Source of the DNA: Litchfieldia alkalitelluris
GTDB taxonomy: Bacteria; Bacillota; Bacilli; Bacillales; Salisediminibacteriaceae
Length of the DNA stretch: 64,000 nucleotides
NCBI RefSeq assembly: GCF_002153425.1
Contig: NZ_KZ119600.1
Coordinates: 1,409,103 to 1,473,102, forward strand
Reading direction: 5' to 3'
Shown in pieces: positions 17,906 to 28,181 of this stretch. Both the position numbers and the translations under genes were made by a program. How positions within the stretch are numbered: position 1 is the first letter of the stretch; each line of letters starts with the position of its first letter. The notes beneath the pieces are model-generated. The model did no database searches. It saw only the letters and a list, made by a program, of their open reading frames with translations, and was not told where the DNA came from.

Positions 17906-18040
17906 TTGTAATGTTAATAGGGTAACCTCTAGGGGATCTGTTTATGTGGTGATTGGTGAGTTCTCTATAAATTAAATAGGGTTAAGATCAATGTATTTTC
18001 AAGCAATATAATAGAAGTGAGGAGATTTATTTTTTGATAG

Positions 18041-18118
18041 GGCTCTGTAAATTTTGATGTTGATTTTGGCTACAAACAACTTAGGTATCTAAAATAAACA
18101 CTAGTCATTAACAGAGCC
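18041..18118. repeat. Short MITE-like element, 78 bp
   Basis: Begins GGCTCTGTAAATTTTGATG and ends ...CATTAACAGAGCC, giving GGCTCTGT terminal inverted repeats. The left end matches the right end of the longer element at 46948-47128 (GGCTCTGTTAAA then ATGTTGATTTT), so this is a short or internally deleted relative. No clear target duplication was seen. It lies just before the Staygreen gene. Confidence 0.65.
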
Positions 18119-18144
18119 TTTATTAAAGTGAAATGGAGGTAATC

Positions 18145-18600
18145 ATGTCTACTTTTCATCCTTCCAAGCTATCAGTAACTGTCCAACCGCCAGCTACATT
18201 TTTCCAACCGATTGTAGCTAGAAAGTACACCCTCACTCATTCTGATGATACTGGAGAATTGTTTTTAGATATTGGATTACTTTACAACGATAAGGCAATC
18301 GATATTACGATGCGTGATGAGGTGCTGGCAGAATGGCGAAGAGATGCAATTGGAACTTATCAATTAGTAGGAAAAGTCCTTGTTGACATTGGGGAAAATG
18401 ATGAAAAAAAATCTAGATACAGATTTCAAATCTTCCGAAAGGAAATGGAGACGGCCATCAAAGGGATTGTAGTTGGAGACCGAAAATTATACAATTATTT
18501 TCCTTTCTTGTTGGACGCCCCGATTTTCATTCACTATGAATCTATATTTCCTCAGTATAATCAAGTGCTATACCATGGCACACCAAGACAGTATTTATAA
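18145..18600 (+). CDS. Staygreen family protein
   Basis: About 151 residues. LSVTVQPPATFFQPIVARKYTLTHSDDTGELFLDIG and the later MRDEVLAEW are the bacterial Staygreen signature. Plant Staygreen is the Mg-dechelatase of chlorophyll breakdown; bacterial members occur in non-photosynthetic Firmicutes, and their natural substrate is not settled. Start ATG 18145 follows GGAGGT. Monocistronic with its own terminator. Confidence 0.85.
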   Translation: MSTFHPSKLSVTVQPPATFFQPIVARKYTLTHSDDTGELFLDIGLLYNDKAIDITMRDEVLAEWRRDAIGTYQLVGKVLVDIGENDEKKSRYRFQIFRKEMETAIKGIVVGDRKLYNYFPFLLDAPIFIHYESIFPQYNQVLYHGTPRQYL

Positions 18601-18608
18601 ACAAATAA

Positions 18609-18646
18609 GATAGGGTTCTCGAAATTATAGACGCGAGAACCCTATC
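18609..18646. terminator. Bidirectional hairpin terminator
   Basis: GATAGGGTTCTCG ... CGAGAACCCTATC perfect 13-bp arms between the convergent Staygreen and LuxR-type genes. Likely a diverged member of the GGGACGGTTCT palindrome family. Confidence 0.8.
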
Positions 18647-18649
18647 CTG

Positions 18650-20125
18650 TTAAATTATTCCCTGACGTATTGCCCTTGCGACTGCTTCTGTTCGATTTCT
18701 GGCTTCCATCTTTTGCATGACTGTTGAAATATAATCTCTGACTGTATACTCGCTCAAGCTAAGTTCATGTGCAGCTTCAGTCGTAGACGCACCCTCGGCC
18801 ATTAGTTTAAGCACTTCAATTTCCCGTCGAGAGAGATGGAAGGATTGCTTTTCATAACTATTATTTTGCTCCTTTTTATGAAACTTTGCTAATAATTCAC
18901 CAGCAGATTTCCCGAATTTTGTTAGGGCAGTAAAGGTTTCCTGAGTTACTTTAAAATACTTATCGGGTCCTTGATCTAGGATGGCTGCCCCTAATAATCT
19001 ATTATTTACTGATGTGTAAATAGGGGCTACTACTAGGGAACGCAGTTGGAATTGTTCAATATATTGCTTAGGAAAACTTAAATTTGCGTCCTCAATATAG
19101 AATGGCTGTATATAATTTAAGCTTTTCTTGAAAAGTCTTAAAATATTTAAGTTGTTAGCGATGATTGGTAAATTACTAATTTCTTCTGAAATACTTTGAA
19201 CAGCTTGGTTATCAAATCTGTGTCCAAACAGCCCCACTCCCATCTCTTCACTCATGGAGTATGAAAAGAGGGCGCATCTTTCAAAGGGAAGATAATTAAC
19301 ATAACCGGCTGTAATATGTTCCATAGCTTCATGATAATTGTTGGAATGAAGGAGGGTTTCATTAAACATAATGACAGAATCCTTCCAATGCTGTTCATCT
19401 TTTGTTTTTGTAAGTGTATCTTTTCCATTCTCAAAAATTTGAAGTGCATATGTAACAAACGGGATTACTCTAGATGCATCATCATCAGTAACACAAATTA
19501 AAATGGTTATATCCTGATAAGGTATTGGCAAAACAGTATATATCTTTCTATCTTGATCCTCCATTTGGCGCAGCATTAATTCAGATAAGGCAAAAATTGA
19601 ATTCGCTTTCAAAACATCGTTTTCTAGTAATAAATCTTGATCTGTATGATTAAACCATTTCTCTACGAAATAATACTTTTCCTTTTCGTGCTTTATGACG
19701 ATAGCTCCCCATTCTATTTGTAACTGTCTCGAAGTTACAAGGTTCCTTAAGAAGTAATCAATTGAGAAAAAATGATGATACGGTAACTCCGTAATATCCT
19801 CACTGAGCTTTGTAAACAAATAGTGTACAGCTTGATGATTTTGATAATAATGAGCTACTCGCTCTTGTAAAACTTTGTGGGCTGCATTCTCCAATAAGGT
19901 AATAACAAATCTATTGGTCTGAATAGAAATGTTATGTTGAGGCTTTTGCTGTAAATAGGTTATATTGTTTCCTATATCTTTCTCACTCTTTTCATCTGAA
20001 AAAAGAAATGCTGAAAAAAAGTTCATGGTTTCCTCTACATTTCTAGCTGACTTTCGACCTGTTTCCTGAAGATGGGATAGTATATTCTGCCACTCTTTTA
20101 TTATCGCTTTTTCGTGGCCCTTCAT
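18650..20125 (-). CDS. LuxR-type transcriptional regulator with GAF-like domain
   Basis: About 491 residues. The last 65 residues are a LuxR/FixJ HTH: LSRREIEVLKLMAEGASTTEAAHELSLSEYTVRDYISTVMQKM. The middle (about 260-410) looks like a GAF domain (RCALFSYSMSEEMGVGLFGHR ... LRSLVVAPIYTSVNNRLLGAAILDQG), as in small-ligand or cell-state sensors. No receiver domain, so it is not a classical response regulator. ATG 20125 is preferred: AGAAGGGA lies 9 bases upstream, while the earlier ATG 20158 has none. Target genes unknown. Confidence 0.82.
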   Translation of the reverse strand: MKGHEKAIIKEWQNILSHLQETGRKSARNVEETMNFFSAFLFSDEKSEKDIGNNITYLQQKPQHNISIQTNRFVITLLENAAHKVLQERVAHYYQNHQAVHYLFTKLSEDITELPYHHFFSIDYFLRNLVTSRQLQIEWGAIVIKHEKEKYYFVEKWFNHTDQDLLLENDVLKANSIFALSELMLRQMEDQDRKIYTVLPIPYQDITILICVTDDDASRVIPFVTYALQIFENGKDTLTKTKDEQHWKDSVIMFNETLLHSNNYHEAMEHITAGYVNYLPFERCALFSYSMSEEMGVGLFGHRFDNQAVQSISEEISNLPIIANNLNILRLFKKSLNYIQPFYIEDANLSFPKQYIEQFQLRSLVVAPIYTSVNNRLLGAAILDQGPDKYFKVTQETFTALTKFGKSAGELLAKFHKKEQNNSYEKQSFHLSRREIEVLKLMAEGASTTEAAHELSLSEYTVRDYISTVMQKMEARNRTEAVARAIRQGII

Positions 20126-20356
20126 AGTCTTTAATCCCTTCTGAAAGACCGTATACATTTGATTAGTTAATGTTAGAGAAATAACCCGTCACCCCTTCCA
20201 TTACATGTGAATACATCATTTCTAGTTAATTATATAATATATGTCTTAATATTCAAACAATACTCAATATTCAGCATACACTAATTGCATTTAAGTATAG
20301 CTTTTTACATCTAGATTCTCTCTATCAGGTTCAAATAGATTAATGAACACAATTGG

Positions 20357-21445
20357 TTAATAAGAACCTCCCACTTTAACTGCCACTGTAGATGCAACAA
20401 CAGTTTGACCCTCAATTAGAAGTTTAATTTCTAACTCGCTTGAAGATTTTACTAGTGATGTTGACATCATCATAGATACGTAGAGGGTACCGTCTTTGGT
20501 AGGCCTAAATTCTAAGTCACCAACTCTTTCGCCTACTCGAACATAAACATTTTTTTCTGAGTCAGAATATGCAATAGGAGACCCATTCTGATAGAGCACA
20601 ACTCTATAAGATTCCTGTGGATTTAGATTTCTGATGATGATTCCTGCGTCAAGAAATGCTTCTTCTTTTAGGATATAGGCTTGTCCGTCTCCTTTTTCAA
20701 ACGGTATCATTAAAGTTTTCCCAAGGGACAATTCACGCGGTGGTGCTGTCCATGTAAATGGTTCGAGCATTGTACAATCCCCTTGAACTGTTGCTGTGTT
20801 ATCGTCATTAACTGTCATCGTATCCTCACAATCTAACTCTACAGAAAAGACATCCCTGTACTGTGTACCATATGTAGCGGATAGGGATCGCATCAGCTGA
20901 TTGAACTGCGCTGGGGAAAAGTCTCGATTCTCTGAGTAATATTGCTCTCTAGACTCCATCATTTCTTCTCTAATATACGTAATGTATTCTTTCACCTCTA
21001 CAAGGTATGCAAGTTCTTGATCATTTAGGGGCGTACTGTACTCTATTGGCCGGAATTGAAGTGATTCACTATCAACGCCAGCAGTGATAAAGGTGATAGA
21101 ATCACGAAATGGCGTGGCTGACGGGCCTAGTGCTGGATCAATATCATCCAAATAATATGGAACCCAACTCGTCATTTTATCAATTAGTTGGAGTTCTTGT
21201 AGTAACCTAATCAGCTCTCGTTTCTCCTCTTCTTCATTAAGATTTCCCTCAAGCAAACTATCAAGCAAATGGTCAGTTTCTATTATGATTGAGTATAAGT
21301 GATTTCGATATAAACTATACTGTCGTTCAGTTTCTTGATTTGCATTCTTGTTTTGAAAAAACCAAGTAGAAACGACTGAGACCAGGACAATGGCAAGAAT
21401 AATCGTAAACTTTTTATATATGTTGACGTTTGAATTACTTTCCAT
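20357..21445 (-). CDS. Hypothetical membrane-anchored extracellular protein
   Basis: About 362 residues. One N-terminal membrane helix (FTIILAIVLVSVVSTWFF), a helical region with EEEEKRELIRLLQELQLIDK, and a C-terminal beta-rich domain containing a cysteine pair (LDCEDTM ... GDCTML) and LEFRPTKDGTLYVSMMMSTS. ATG 21445 has AAGGAGGA seven bases upstream. No family recognised. Next to the LuxR-type gene on the same strand but 198 bases away. Confidence 0.55.
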   Translation of the reverse strand: MESNSNVNIYKKFTIILAIVLVSVVSTWFFQNKNANQETERQYSLYRNHLYSIIIETDHLLDSLLEGNLNEEEEKRELIRLLQELQLIDKMTSWVPYYLDDIDPALGPSATPFRDSITFITAGVDSESLQFRPIEYSTPLNDQELAYLVEVKEYITYIREEMMESREQYYSENRDFSPAQFNQLMRSLSATYGTQYRDVFSVELDCEDTMTVNDDNTATVQGDCTMLEPFTWTAPPRELSLGKTLMIPFEKGDGQAYILKEEAFLDAGIIIRNLNPQESYRVVLYQNGSPIAYSDSEKNVYVRVGERVGDLEFRPTKDGTLYVSMMMSTSLVKSSSELEIKLLIEGQTVVASTVAVKVGGSY

Positions 21446-21749
21446 ATTCACTCCTCCTTACTTCTAAACATGATAAGTATTAATGTTGATTAACTTGAAT
21501 ACACAGAAAATTCTATCATAACTTGTGTAGTTTTAATCATGATCTATTATAATTGAGGCCTGTTACATGTAGGTAAAGTTTCTATGTGTTATTAAAATAG
21601 GAAAATAATACTAGTGAAAAATGGGTCTAACTCATACTGTAATATTTTGTAATTAGTAATATGATAGTTATATTATGTAAAAATAAATCATTAAAGCTTA
21701 TCGAGATAAGACAAAGGTATTCTATGATAATAGGAAAGGTGTTTTAAAA
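21446..21749. other. AT-rich divergent intergenic region
   Basis: About 300 bases between two divergent genes. It should carry both promoters. No repeat, RNA motif or convincing open frame was seen. Confidence 0.4.
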
Positions 21750-22727
21750 ATGAATAAAATAAAATGTGGTTTATTATGTATTGTTACAGTTTTAATTTTT
21801 TCAGGTTGTAGTTTATTGACATCAATCATTGACTCCGAAAACACATTGGAAATTAATAACCTAATTGATGAAGGGAACTTTACGGAAGCGTTAGTTTTAG
21901 TAGATGAATACATAGATAAAAAACCCAATGATTCTTGGGGGTATGGTCAAAAAGGATATATTCTAAATGAACAAGATAATTTTGAAGAGGGCATTATTTT
22001 TCTAGACAAAGCCCTTGACTTAGATCCAGAAGATTACATATCTTTAAGTAATAAAAGTTGGGCTTTAAATGAATTAGGTAGATATCCAGAGTCGTTAGAA
22101 ATTATTAATCAAGCACTTGAAATTGAACCAGACGATTCGATACTACTGGTTAATAAAGGGAATGCGCTTATTGGTTTAGATAGGGATGAAGAGGCAATCG
22201 ATATTTATAATCAGGCGATTGACTTAAATCCTGAGGAAGAAGTTGCGTACTATGGAAGGGGCATGGCAAATTTTTATTTAGAGCAGTTTTTATATGCGGC
22301 ACAAGATTTCTCTAAATACAATGAATTCGTTTCTGATGACCCCCTAAGTTATTGGTTTTTAGGTGAATCACACTATTATTTGAACAATTTTCAAGAGGCA
22401 ATTGATGCATATGAACAAGTGATAGAATTAGATGTGGATTTTGAATTCGAAACAGTATATATAGATAAAGCATATGCACATTTTTATTTAGAAGACTACG
22501 AAGGAGCAATTGTTGATTTTGAAAGCATGTTAGATCTATATGCAAATGATGTTTCCTCATATTATGGACTAAGTATGTCATACTCTTCATTAAATAATGT
22601 GGATGAAGCGATTGCATATCTAAAAAAAGCAATTGAAGTAGATCCAGTAGTTTTAGAGCATGCTTTTTATGAAGAAGCTTTTACGAATCTACACGAAGTA
22701 GATGAATTTATTGAATTATTTCAATAA
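21750..22727 (+). CDS. TPR-repeat lipoprotein
   Basis: 325 residues with signal peptide and lipobox IFSGCS at about residue 22, then seven or so tetratricopeptide repeats (for example IFLDKALDLDPEDYISLSNKSWALNELGRYPESLEIINQALEIEPDD broken over several 34-residue units). TPR proteins act as protein-binding scaffolds; this one faces the outside. Very acidic, as with the other exported proteins here. Start ATG 21750 follows AGGAAAGGTG. Monocistronic, ended by a strong hairpin. Confidence 0.85.
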   Translation: MNKIKCGLLCIVTVLIFSGCSLLTSIIDSENTLEINNLIDEGNFTEALVLVDEYIDKKPNDSWGYGQKGYILNEQDNFEEGIIFLDKALDLDPEDYISLSNKSWALNELGRYPESLEIINQALEIEPDDSILLVNKGNALIGLDRDEEAIDIYNQAIDLNPEEEVAYYGRGMANFYLEQFLYAAQDFSKYNEFVSDDPLSYWFLGESHYYLNNFQEAIDAYEQVIELDVDFEFETVYIDKAYAHFYLEDYEGAIVDFESMLDLYANDVSSYYGLSMSYSSLNNVDEAIAYLKKAIEVDPVVLEHAFYEEAFTNLHEVDEFIELFQ

Positions 22728-22735
22728 TAAAAACG

Positions 22736-22791
22736 GGGACGGTTCTAGCGTTTACAGACTGTAAACGCCAGAACCGTCCCTACGTTTTTTT
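22736..22791 (+). terminator. REP-like palindrome terminator
   Basis: GGGACGGTTCTAGCGTTTAC ... GTAAACGCCAGAACCGTCCC with one mismatch, then TACGTTTTTTT. Member of the dispersed family. Confidence 0.85.
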
Positions 22792-22805
22792 GTATCAAGC
22801 ATATT

Positions 22806-22821
22806 GTTTGTACGTACAAGT
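22806..22821 (+). promoter_or_regulatory. AraR-like operator
   Basis: GTTTGTACGTACAAGT holds a perfect TTGTACGTACAA palindrome, the core of Bacillus AraR operators. It lies 120 bases before the FGGY kinase start and overlaps a possible -35 box, with TAGATAAT downstream. This suggests arabinose-responsive repression. Confidence 0.55.
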
Positions 22822-22940
22822 TGTAGTATTGTAGATAATATATGGTGTTAATAAATATTCGAACAAAAGATACGTAAAAATTTTAGTTAAGATTACCATA
22901 AGTGGATACAACAATTACATATTATCGGAGGGGAATTTTG

Positions 22941-24542
22941 ATGAGTCTTGATGTAAATGTAAAAAACATGATTGTAGAAGGTAAAACAGCACTTGGAATT
23001 GAATTTGGGTCAACAAGAATTAAAGCGGTACTCATTGGTGAAGATAACACACCAATCGCATCTGGGAGCCATGATTGGGAAAACCGTCTTGAAAATAATA
23101 TGTGGACCTATCACGTGGAGGACATTTGGAAGGGTTTACAAGACAGCTATCAAAAATTGGCTGCTGATGTAAAACAACAATATGATGTCACTTTAACGAC
23201 AGTTGGTTCAATCGGATTTAGTGCCATGATGCACGGTTATATGGTTTTTGATAAAAATGATGAACTACTCGTTCCATTCCGTACTTGGCGAAACAATTTG
23301 CAAGAGCAATCATCTAAAGCATTAACGGAGCTTTTCAATTACAATATCCCACAAAGGTGGAGCATAGCTCACCTGTATCAAGCTATCTTGAATCAAGAAG
23401 AGCATATTGCTAATATCAATTTTCAAACAACACTAGCTGGTTATGTTCATTGGAAGCTCACTGGTGAGAAGGTACTTGGTGTTGGTGAAGCTTCTGGCGT
23501 TTTTCCAATTGACTTAAGCACGAAAGATTATAACAAAACAATGATTCAGCAGTTTAATGAATTGGTTGAACCAAAGAACCTCCCTTGGAAGCTAGAAGAT
23601 ATTTTACCTGGCGTTTTAGTAGCAGGAGAAAAAGCTGGTAAGCTAACTGAAGAAGGGGCAAAGCTGTTAGATGTATCTGGAACACTTCAACCAGGCATTC
23701 CTTTATGTCCTCCAGAAGGTGATGCAGGTACTGGGATGGTTGCAACAAACAGTGTTGCACAACGTACTGGTAATGTTTCTGCAGGGACTTCGGCATTTGC
23801 TATGGTTGTTTTGGAAAAAGATTTGTCGAAAGTACATCCTGAAATTGACCTTGTCACAACACCGACTGGTAATCTCGTAGCGATGGCTCATTCCAACAAC
23901 TGTTCTTCAGATTTGAACGCATGGGTAGGCTTATTTGAAGAGTTCACGGATGCAATGGGCTTTGAAGTAGATAAAAATAAATTGTTCGAAACACTATTTA
24001 AAAAGGCACTAGAAGGGGACGCTGATGGTGGTGGCCTATTATCATACGGCTACTTATCAGGTGAGCACATGACTCATTTCGAAGAAGGGCGTCCATTGTT
24101 TGCAAGATCGTCTGGAAGTAATTTCAACCTAGCGAATTTCATGCGTACTCATTTATTTACGGCATTTGGTGCGATGAAAATTGGCATGGATATTCTTTTG
24201 AAAGAAGAAAAAGTGAAACTGGATGAAATCCTTGGCCACGGTGGTTTATTTAAAACAGAAGGTGTGGGACAAAGCATTTTAGCCGCAGCCTTCAACGCTC
24301 CTGTTTCCGTCATGGAAACGGCTGGAGAAGGTGGTGCTTGGGGAATTGCCCTCCTTGCTTCTTATAGTGTAAATGGGGAAGAAGGGCAAACACTTGAGGA
24401 TTACTTAAACAGCAAAGTATTTGCAGGGCAACAAGGGAAGAAAGTGGAGCCAGACCCTAAAGATGTGGCAGGGTTCGAGCAGTTTATGGAACGATACAAA
24501 AAAGGCTTAGCCATCGAAAGAGCAGCAGTAGAAAACCTGTAA
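22941..24542 (+). CDS. FGGY-family carbohydrate kinase (possible L-ribulokinase)
   Basis: About 533 residues. The ATPase phosphate-1 loop [16 protein letters not shown] is near residue 20, with the conserved [10 protein letters not shown] and WRNN substrate region near residue 100, [14 protein letters not shown], and the adenosine loop [22 protein letters not shown]. It phosphorylates a sugar or sugar alcohol using ATP. Xylulokinase is the usual automatic name, but the AraR-like operator upstream favours a role in arabinose use (ribulokinase, AraK-type). ATG 22941 has GGAGGGG upstream. No araA or araD gene lies in the window. Monocistronic. Confidence 0.85.
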   Translation: MSLDVNVKNMIVEGKTALGIEFGSTRIKAVLIGEDNTPIASGSHDWENRLENNMWTYHVEDIWKGLQDSYQKLAADVKQQYDVTLTTVGSIGFSAMMHGYMVFDKNDELLVPFRTWRNNLQEQSSKALTELFNYNIPQRWSIAHLYQAILNQEEHIANINFQTTLAGYVHWKLTGEKVLGVGEASGVFPIDLSTKDYNKTMIQQFNELVEPKNLPWKLEDILPGVLVAGEKAGKLTEEGAKLLDVSGTLQPGIPLCPPEGDAGTGMVATNSVAQRTGNVSAGTSAFAMVVLEKDLSKVHPEIDLVTTPTGNLVAMAHSNNCSSDLNAWVGLFEEFTDAMGFEVDKNKLFETLFKKALEGDADGGGLLSYGYLSGEHMTHFEEGRPLFARSSGSNFNLANFMRTHLFTAFGAMKIGMDILLKEEKVKLDEILGHGGLFKTEGVGQSILAAAFNAPVSVMETAGEGGAWGIALLASYSVNGEEGQTLEDYLNSKVFAGQQGKKVEPDPKDVAGFEQFMERYKKGLAIERAAVENL

Positions 24543-24545
24543 ACA

Positions 24546-24599
24546 TAGGGACGGTTCTTGCGTTCACGTACGTGAACACAAGAATCGTCTATTTTTTTT
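24546..24599 (+). terminator. REP-like palindrome terminator
   Basis: ATAGGGACGGTTCTTG CGTTCACGTACGTGAACACAAG with partner AATCGTCTAT, followed by a T-run. Slightly degenerate member of the dispersed palindrome family. Confidence 0.8.
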
Positions 24600-24636
24600 A
24601 GCGAAATTATAAAGTATTGTAAGAATATAGCTTGGT

Positions 24637-25490
24637 ATCTCACGCGAGATTCTTAATTTAGTTCATTTTCGCGTTCGATAAGCAGTCTATCTCACGCGAG
24701 TTTCTTAATTTAGTTCATTTTCGCGTTCGATTAGCGGCCAATCTCACGTGAGATTCATACTTTAGCTCTTTTTCGCGTTCGATTAGCAGCCTATCTCACG
24801 TGAGATTCTAGATTTTGCACATTTTCGCGTTCGATTAGCAGCCTATCTCACGTGAGATTCTAGATTTTGCACATTTTCGCGTTCGATAAGCAGTCTATCT
24901 CACGCGAGATTCTTACTTTTACTCATTTTCGCGTTCGATAAGCAGTCTATCTCACGCGAGATTCTTACTTTTACTCATTTTCGCGTTCGATTAGCGGTCT
25001 ATCTCACGCGAGATTCAAGATTTTGCACATTTTCGCGTTCGATTAGCGGTCTATCTCACGCAAGATTCTTAATTTAGCTCATTTTCGCGTTCGATTAGCA
25101 GCCTATCTCACGCGAGATTCTAGATTTTGCACATTTTCGCGTTCGATAAGCAGTCAATCTCACGCGAGATTCTAGATTTTGCACATTTTCGCGTTCGATA
25201 AGCGGCCTAACTCACGCGAGATTCTTACTTTTGCTCTATTTCGCGTTCGATAAGCAGCCTATCTCACGCGAGATTCTAGATTTTGCACATTTTCGCGTTC
25301 GATAAGCGGCCTAACTCACGCGAGATTCTTACTTTTGCTCTATTTCGCGTTCGATTAGCACCTTATCTCACGCGAGTTTTTCACTTTTGCTCTATTTCGC
25401 GTTCGATAAGCAGCCTATCTCACGCGAGATTCTCCCTTTTGCACATTTTCGCGTTCGATTAGCAGTCAATCTCACGCGAGTTTCTCATCT
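24637..25490. repeat. Tandem array B: sixteen 52-bp units plus a partial
   Basis: Units start every 52 bases from 24637 to 25469 with no change of period at the junctions checked. Each contains ATCTCACGCGAGATTC (hairpin ATCTC-ACGC-GAGAT) and a constant TTTCGCGTTCGATAAGC or TTTCGCGTTCGATTAGC. Three adjacent copies (24741, 24793, 24845) have CACGTG in place of CACGCG, making a perfect 14-bp palindrome. It lies between the FGGY kinase terminator and the GntR operon. No spacers, so not CRISPR. Confidence 0.95.
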
Positions 25491-25561
25491 CACTATATAA
25501 AACAAGTGGTTATACTCCCTCCCCTTTACGTAAAGAATATTTAGAATATTATAAAAACTAA

Positions 25562-25591
25562 TTGACATGTTTCCAGGGACTGTGGAATAAT
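25562..25591 (+). promoter_or_regulatory. Putative sigma-A promoter of the GntR/ThDP operon
   Basis: TTGACA (25562-25567), 18-bp spacer, AATAAT (25586-25591), 45 bases before the GntR gene start. Consensus -35 and near-consensus -10. Confidence 0.6.
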
Positions 25592-25636
25592 ATGTCTTAA
25601 CTGGTTCGGACGTCATGATGAGTTGGGAGGTGTTGT

Positions 25637-26356
25637 ATGAAGATACATCATTCCAATCCGCTCCCCCTCCATGTGCAGCTCAAGAATTGCTTGGAGGAAC
25701 GCATTAAAGTTGGAGAATATAAAGAAAAAATTCCAAGTGAACGGGAGCTGATGGATCATTTTAAAGTGAGTAGAGCTACTGTCAGGGAGGCGGTCTCCAA
25801 TCTGGTAACGGAAGGGGTTTTAGAAAAAATACGTGGGAAGGGAACCTATATTAGGAATGCTCCACCAATACAGGATTGGATTAATCGGTTGAATAGCTTA
25901 ACAGATACGGTAAAAGAAACAGGACACATTCCTGGAGCAAAACTATTAGCAAATGAAATCATCATACCTGGGGAGAAACCTGTATCTGTTTTTCAGGAGA
26001 ATCAATTATGTTTTATCGAAAGACTCCGTTATGCATCAGATCAGCCACTTGCTATTGAAAAGCATTACTATCCAATAGAAATTGGGGAACGACTGCAAGC
26101 ATTTAATTTAAACGAGGCAGTGATTTATGATTTGTTGGAAAACGAGTTAGGAATTCGACTGTACGAAACGGACGAAGTCATTACGTGTAAGTCTGCTTCC
26201 CGAAAGGAATCGTCACTGTTGGAAGTTTCCGAAGGTACTAGTTTACTAGTGATGGAGAGAGTCCTTTACGACCAGTTTGGTAAAAAAATTGAGTTTTTAA
26301 GAAGTGTATATCGTCCTGATCTGTTTACCTTTAGAATTCATCGGAATAGATACTAA
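25637..26356 (+). CDS. GntR-family regulator with UTRA domain
   Basis: 239 residues. N-terminal winged HTH (IPSERELMDHFKVSRATVREAVSNLVTEGVLEKIRGKGTYI broken across residues 35-80) and a C-terminal UTRA ligand domain (FIERLRYASDQPLAIEKHYYP ... SLLVMERVLYDQFGKKIEFLRSVYRPD). HutC-type regulators bind a pathway metabolite through UTRA. ATG 25637 follows TGGGAGGTG. It opens the ThDP/BASS/SDR operon 24 bases before the next gene, so it very likely controls it. Confidence 0.92.
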   Translation: MKIHHSNPLPLHVQLKNCLEERIKVGEYKEKIPSERELMDHFKVSRATVREAVSNLVTEGVLEKIRGKGTYIRNAPPIQDWINRLNSLTDTVKETGHIPGAKLLANEIIIPGEKPVSVFQENQLCFIERLRYASDQPLAIEKHYYPIEIGERLQAFNLNEAVIYDLLENELGIRLYETDEVITCKSASRKESSLLEVSEGTSLLVMERVLYDQFGKKIEFLRSVYRPDLFTFRIHRNRY

Positions 26357-26380
26357 AAAAGAGAGGATTGTGATGGAAAT

Positions 26381-28165
26381 ATGAAACCAGAAGCTCCAAT
26401 GGGAGAGCGAACATCATCGTCAATTAGAAAGAAGCTGAGAATGACCCCAAGTGAAGCTATCGTAGAAACTTTACTAGCAGAAGGTGTAGATCATGTTACG
26501 GGAATTCTTGGATCCGCTTTCATGGATATGCTCGATTTATTTCCAGCAGCAGGCATTCGATTTCTTCCCGTTCGCCACGAACAAAGTGCTGCTCATATGG
26601 AAGATGCTTACACACGGATTACAGGAAAAGCAGGCGTTGTCATTGGTCAAAACGGACCTGGGATTACGAATATGGTAACTTCTGTTGCAGCTGCAAATAT
26701 GGCTCACACTCCGATGGTTGTCATTTCCCCTTCAGCTGGAACGAAAACAATTGGTTGGGATGGGTTCCAAGAATGTGACCAAGTTTCCGTATTTGAAAGT
26801 ATAACAAAAGAGACTGTAAAGGTGACTCACCCTGAGCGAGTAGCTGATTGTTTGCGGACTGCCTTTAGAATTGCTTATGCAGAGCGTGGTCCTGTTTTGT
26901 ATGACATTCCTCGAGATTATTTTTATGGAGAACTGGAGGATTACATACTTGAACCACATCAGTATCGTGTAGATCAGCGTGGCTATGGTTCTTCAGAACA
27001 TATTGATGAAGCAGTGCAACTATTAGAGTCGGCGAAAAATCCAGTGATTCTCTCTGGAAGAGGGGTTGTTGATGCAGAGGCCATTCCAGTTGTAACAGAC
27101 CTGGCTGAATTTTTAACAGCACCAGTAGCTGTTTCTTATATGCACAACGATGCCTTCCCGGCAGACCATTCGTTAGCTGTTGGGCCAATCGGTTATATGG
27201 GAGCGAAATCGGCAATGTATTCCTTAAAGGAAGCGGATGTGATTTTAGCAGTAGGAACGAGGTTGTCCGTATTTGGAACGTTACCAAGTTATGATATCGA
27301 CTATTTTCCAAAGGATGCAAAGATCATTCAAATTGATATTAACCCTAGACATATTGGTAGAACACACCCTGTGGAAGTAGGAATCATTGGGGATGCGAAA
27401 GCCTCCACAATGGAGATTTTCAATAGACTCAAAAGTAAATCAGCAAACACTTTATCTAAGGAAAATCAGGAAAAGCTTAATCAAATCACTGAAAGAAAAG
27501 CTGATTGGGCAAGTGAATTAGAAGAGTTGGCAATGACGCCAGGGGATCCTATGAATCCTCGGAGAGCGCTCTATGAGATTGCCAATCTACTTACGCCCGA
27601 AACAGTTGTTACTTCAGATATTGGCAATGTGTCTTCCACATCAAATGCTTATTTAAAATTTACAAAATCCCGTAAACATCTTGCCGCTTTAACTTTTGGT
27701 AACTGTGGTTTTGCATATCCAGCTGCCTTAGGGGCGAAGATTGCGAATCCAAACAATCCAGTGGTAGCAATAATTGGTGACGGTGCGTGGGGGATGAGCC
27801 TTCATGAGGTAAGTACAGCTGTAGAACAGAAGCTTCCAGTAGTAGCATGTGTATTTAATAACGGAGCTTGGTGTGCGGAAAAGAAAAACCAAGTGGATTT
27901 CTATAATAATAGATTTGTAGGAGCTGACATTGAAGGACCAAACTTTGCTGAAGTAGCAAAATCAATGGGGGCAAAGGGAGTACGAGTAGATAATCCTGAA
28001 CAATTGCGTACAGAATTTATGAAAGCGCTTCAATCAGATGAGCCAACCGTATTGGATATTATGGTAGACGGTAGCCAACTGGCACCTCCATTTAGGAAGG
28101 ACGCCTTGAAGATGCCTACAAGATTACTAGAAAAATATGCACATTTAGACTATCGAAACTGGTGA
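26381..28165 (+). CDS. ThDP-dependent enzyme, sulfoacetaldehyde acetyltransferase (Xsc)-like
   Basis: 594 residues with the three-domain acetolactate-synthase fold. The activating glutamate is in [20 protein letters not shown], the ThDP motif begins at [13 protein letters not shown] and ends [14 protein letters not shown]. From memory it follows Xsc closely: [82 protein letters not shown]-type region, and the [13 protein letters not shown] end. Xsc makes acetyl phosphate and sulfite from sulfoacetaldehyde. No pta, sulfite exporter or taurine gene is near, so another 2-oxo or aldehyde substrate is possible. Second gene of the operon. Confidence 0.75.
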   Translation: MKPEAPMGERTSSSIRKKLRMTPSEAIVETLLAEGVDHVTGILGSAFMDMLDLFPAAGIRFLPVRHEQSAAHMEDAYTRITGKAGVVIGQNGPGITNMVTSVAAANMAHTPMVVISPSAGTKTIGWDGFQECDQVSVFESITKETVKVTHPERVADCLRTAFRIAYAERGPVLYDIPRDYFYGELEDYILEPHQYRVDQRGYGSSEHIDEAVQLLESAKNPVILSGRGVVDAEAIPVVTDLAEFLTAPVAVSYMHNDAFPADHSLAVGPIGYMGAKSAMYSLKEADVILAVGTRLSVFGTLPSYDIDYFPKDAKIIQIDINPRHIGRTHPVEVGIIGDAKASTMEIFNRLKSKSANTLSKENQEKLNQITERKADWASELEELAMTPGDPMNPRRALYEIANLLTPETVVTSDIGNVSSTSNAYLKFTKSRKHLAALTFGNCGFAYPAALGAKIANPNNPVVAIIGDGAWGMSLHEVSTAVEQKLPVVACVFNNGAWCAEKKNQVDFYNNRFVGADIEGPNFAEVAKSMGAKGVRVDNPEQLRTEFMKALQSDEPTVLDIMVDGSQLAPPFRKDALKMPTRLLEKYAHLDYRNW

Positions 28166-28181
28166 AGGGGAGGGGTTTAGA

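Noticed and set aside
24637-25490. CRISPR array
   Set aside because: The 52-bp period is a true tandem repeat with no unique spacers between copies, and no cas gene is present.
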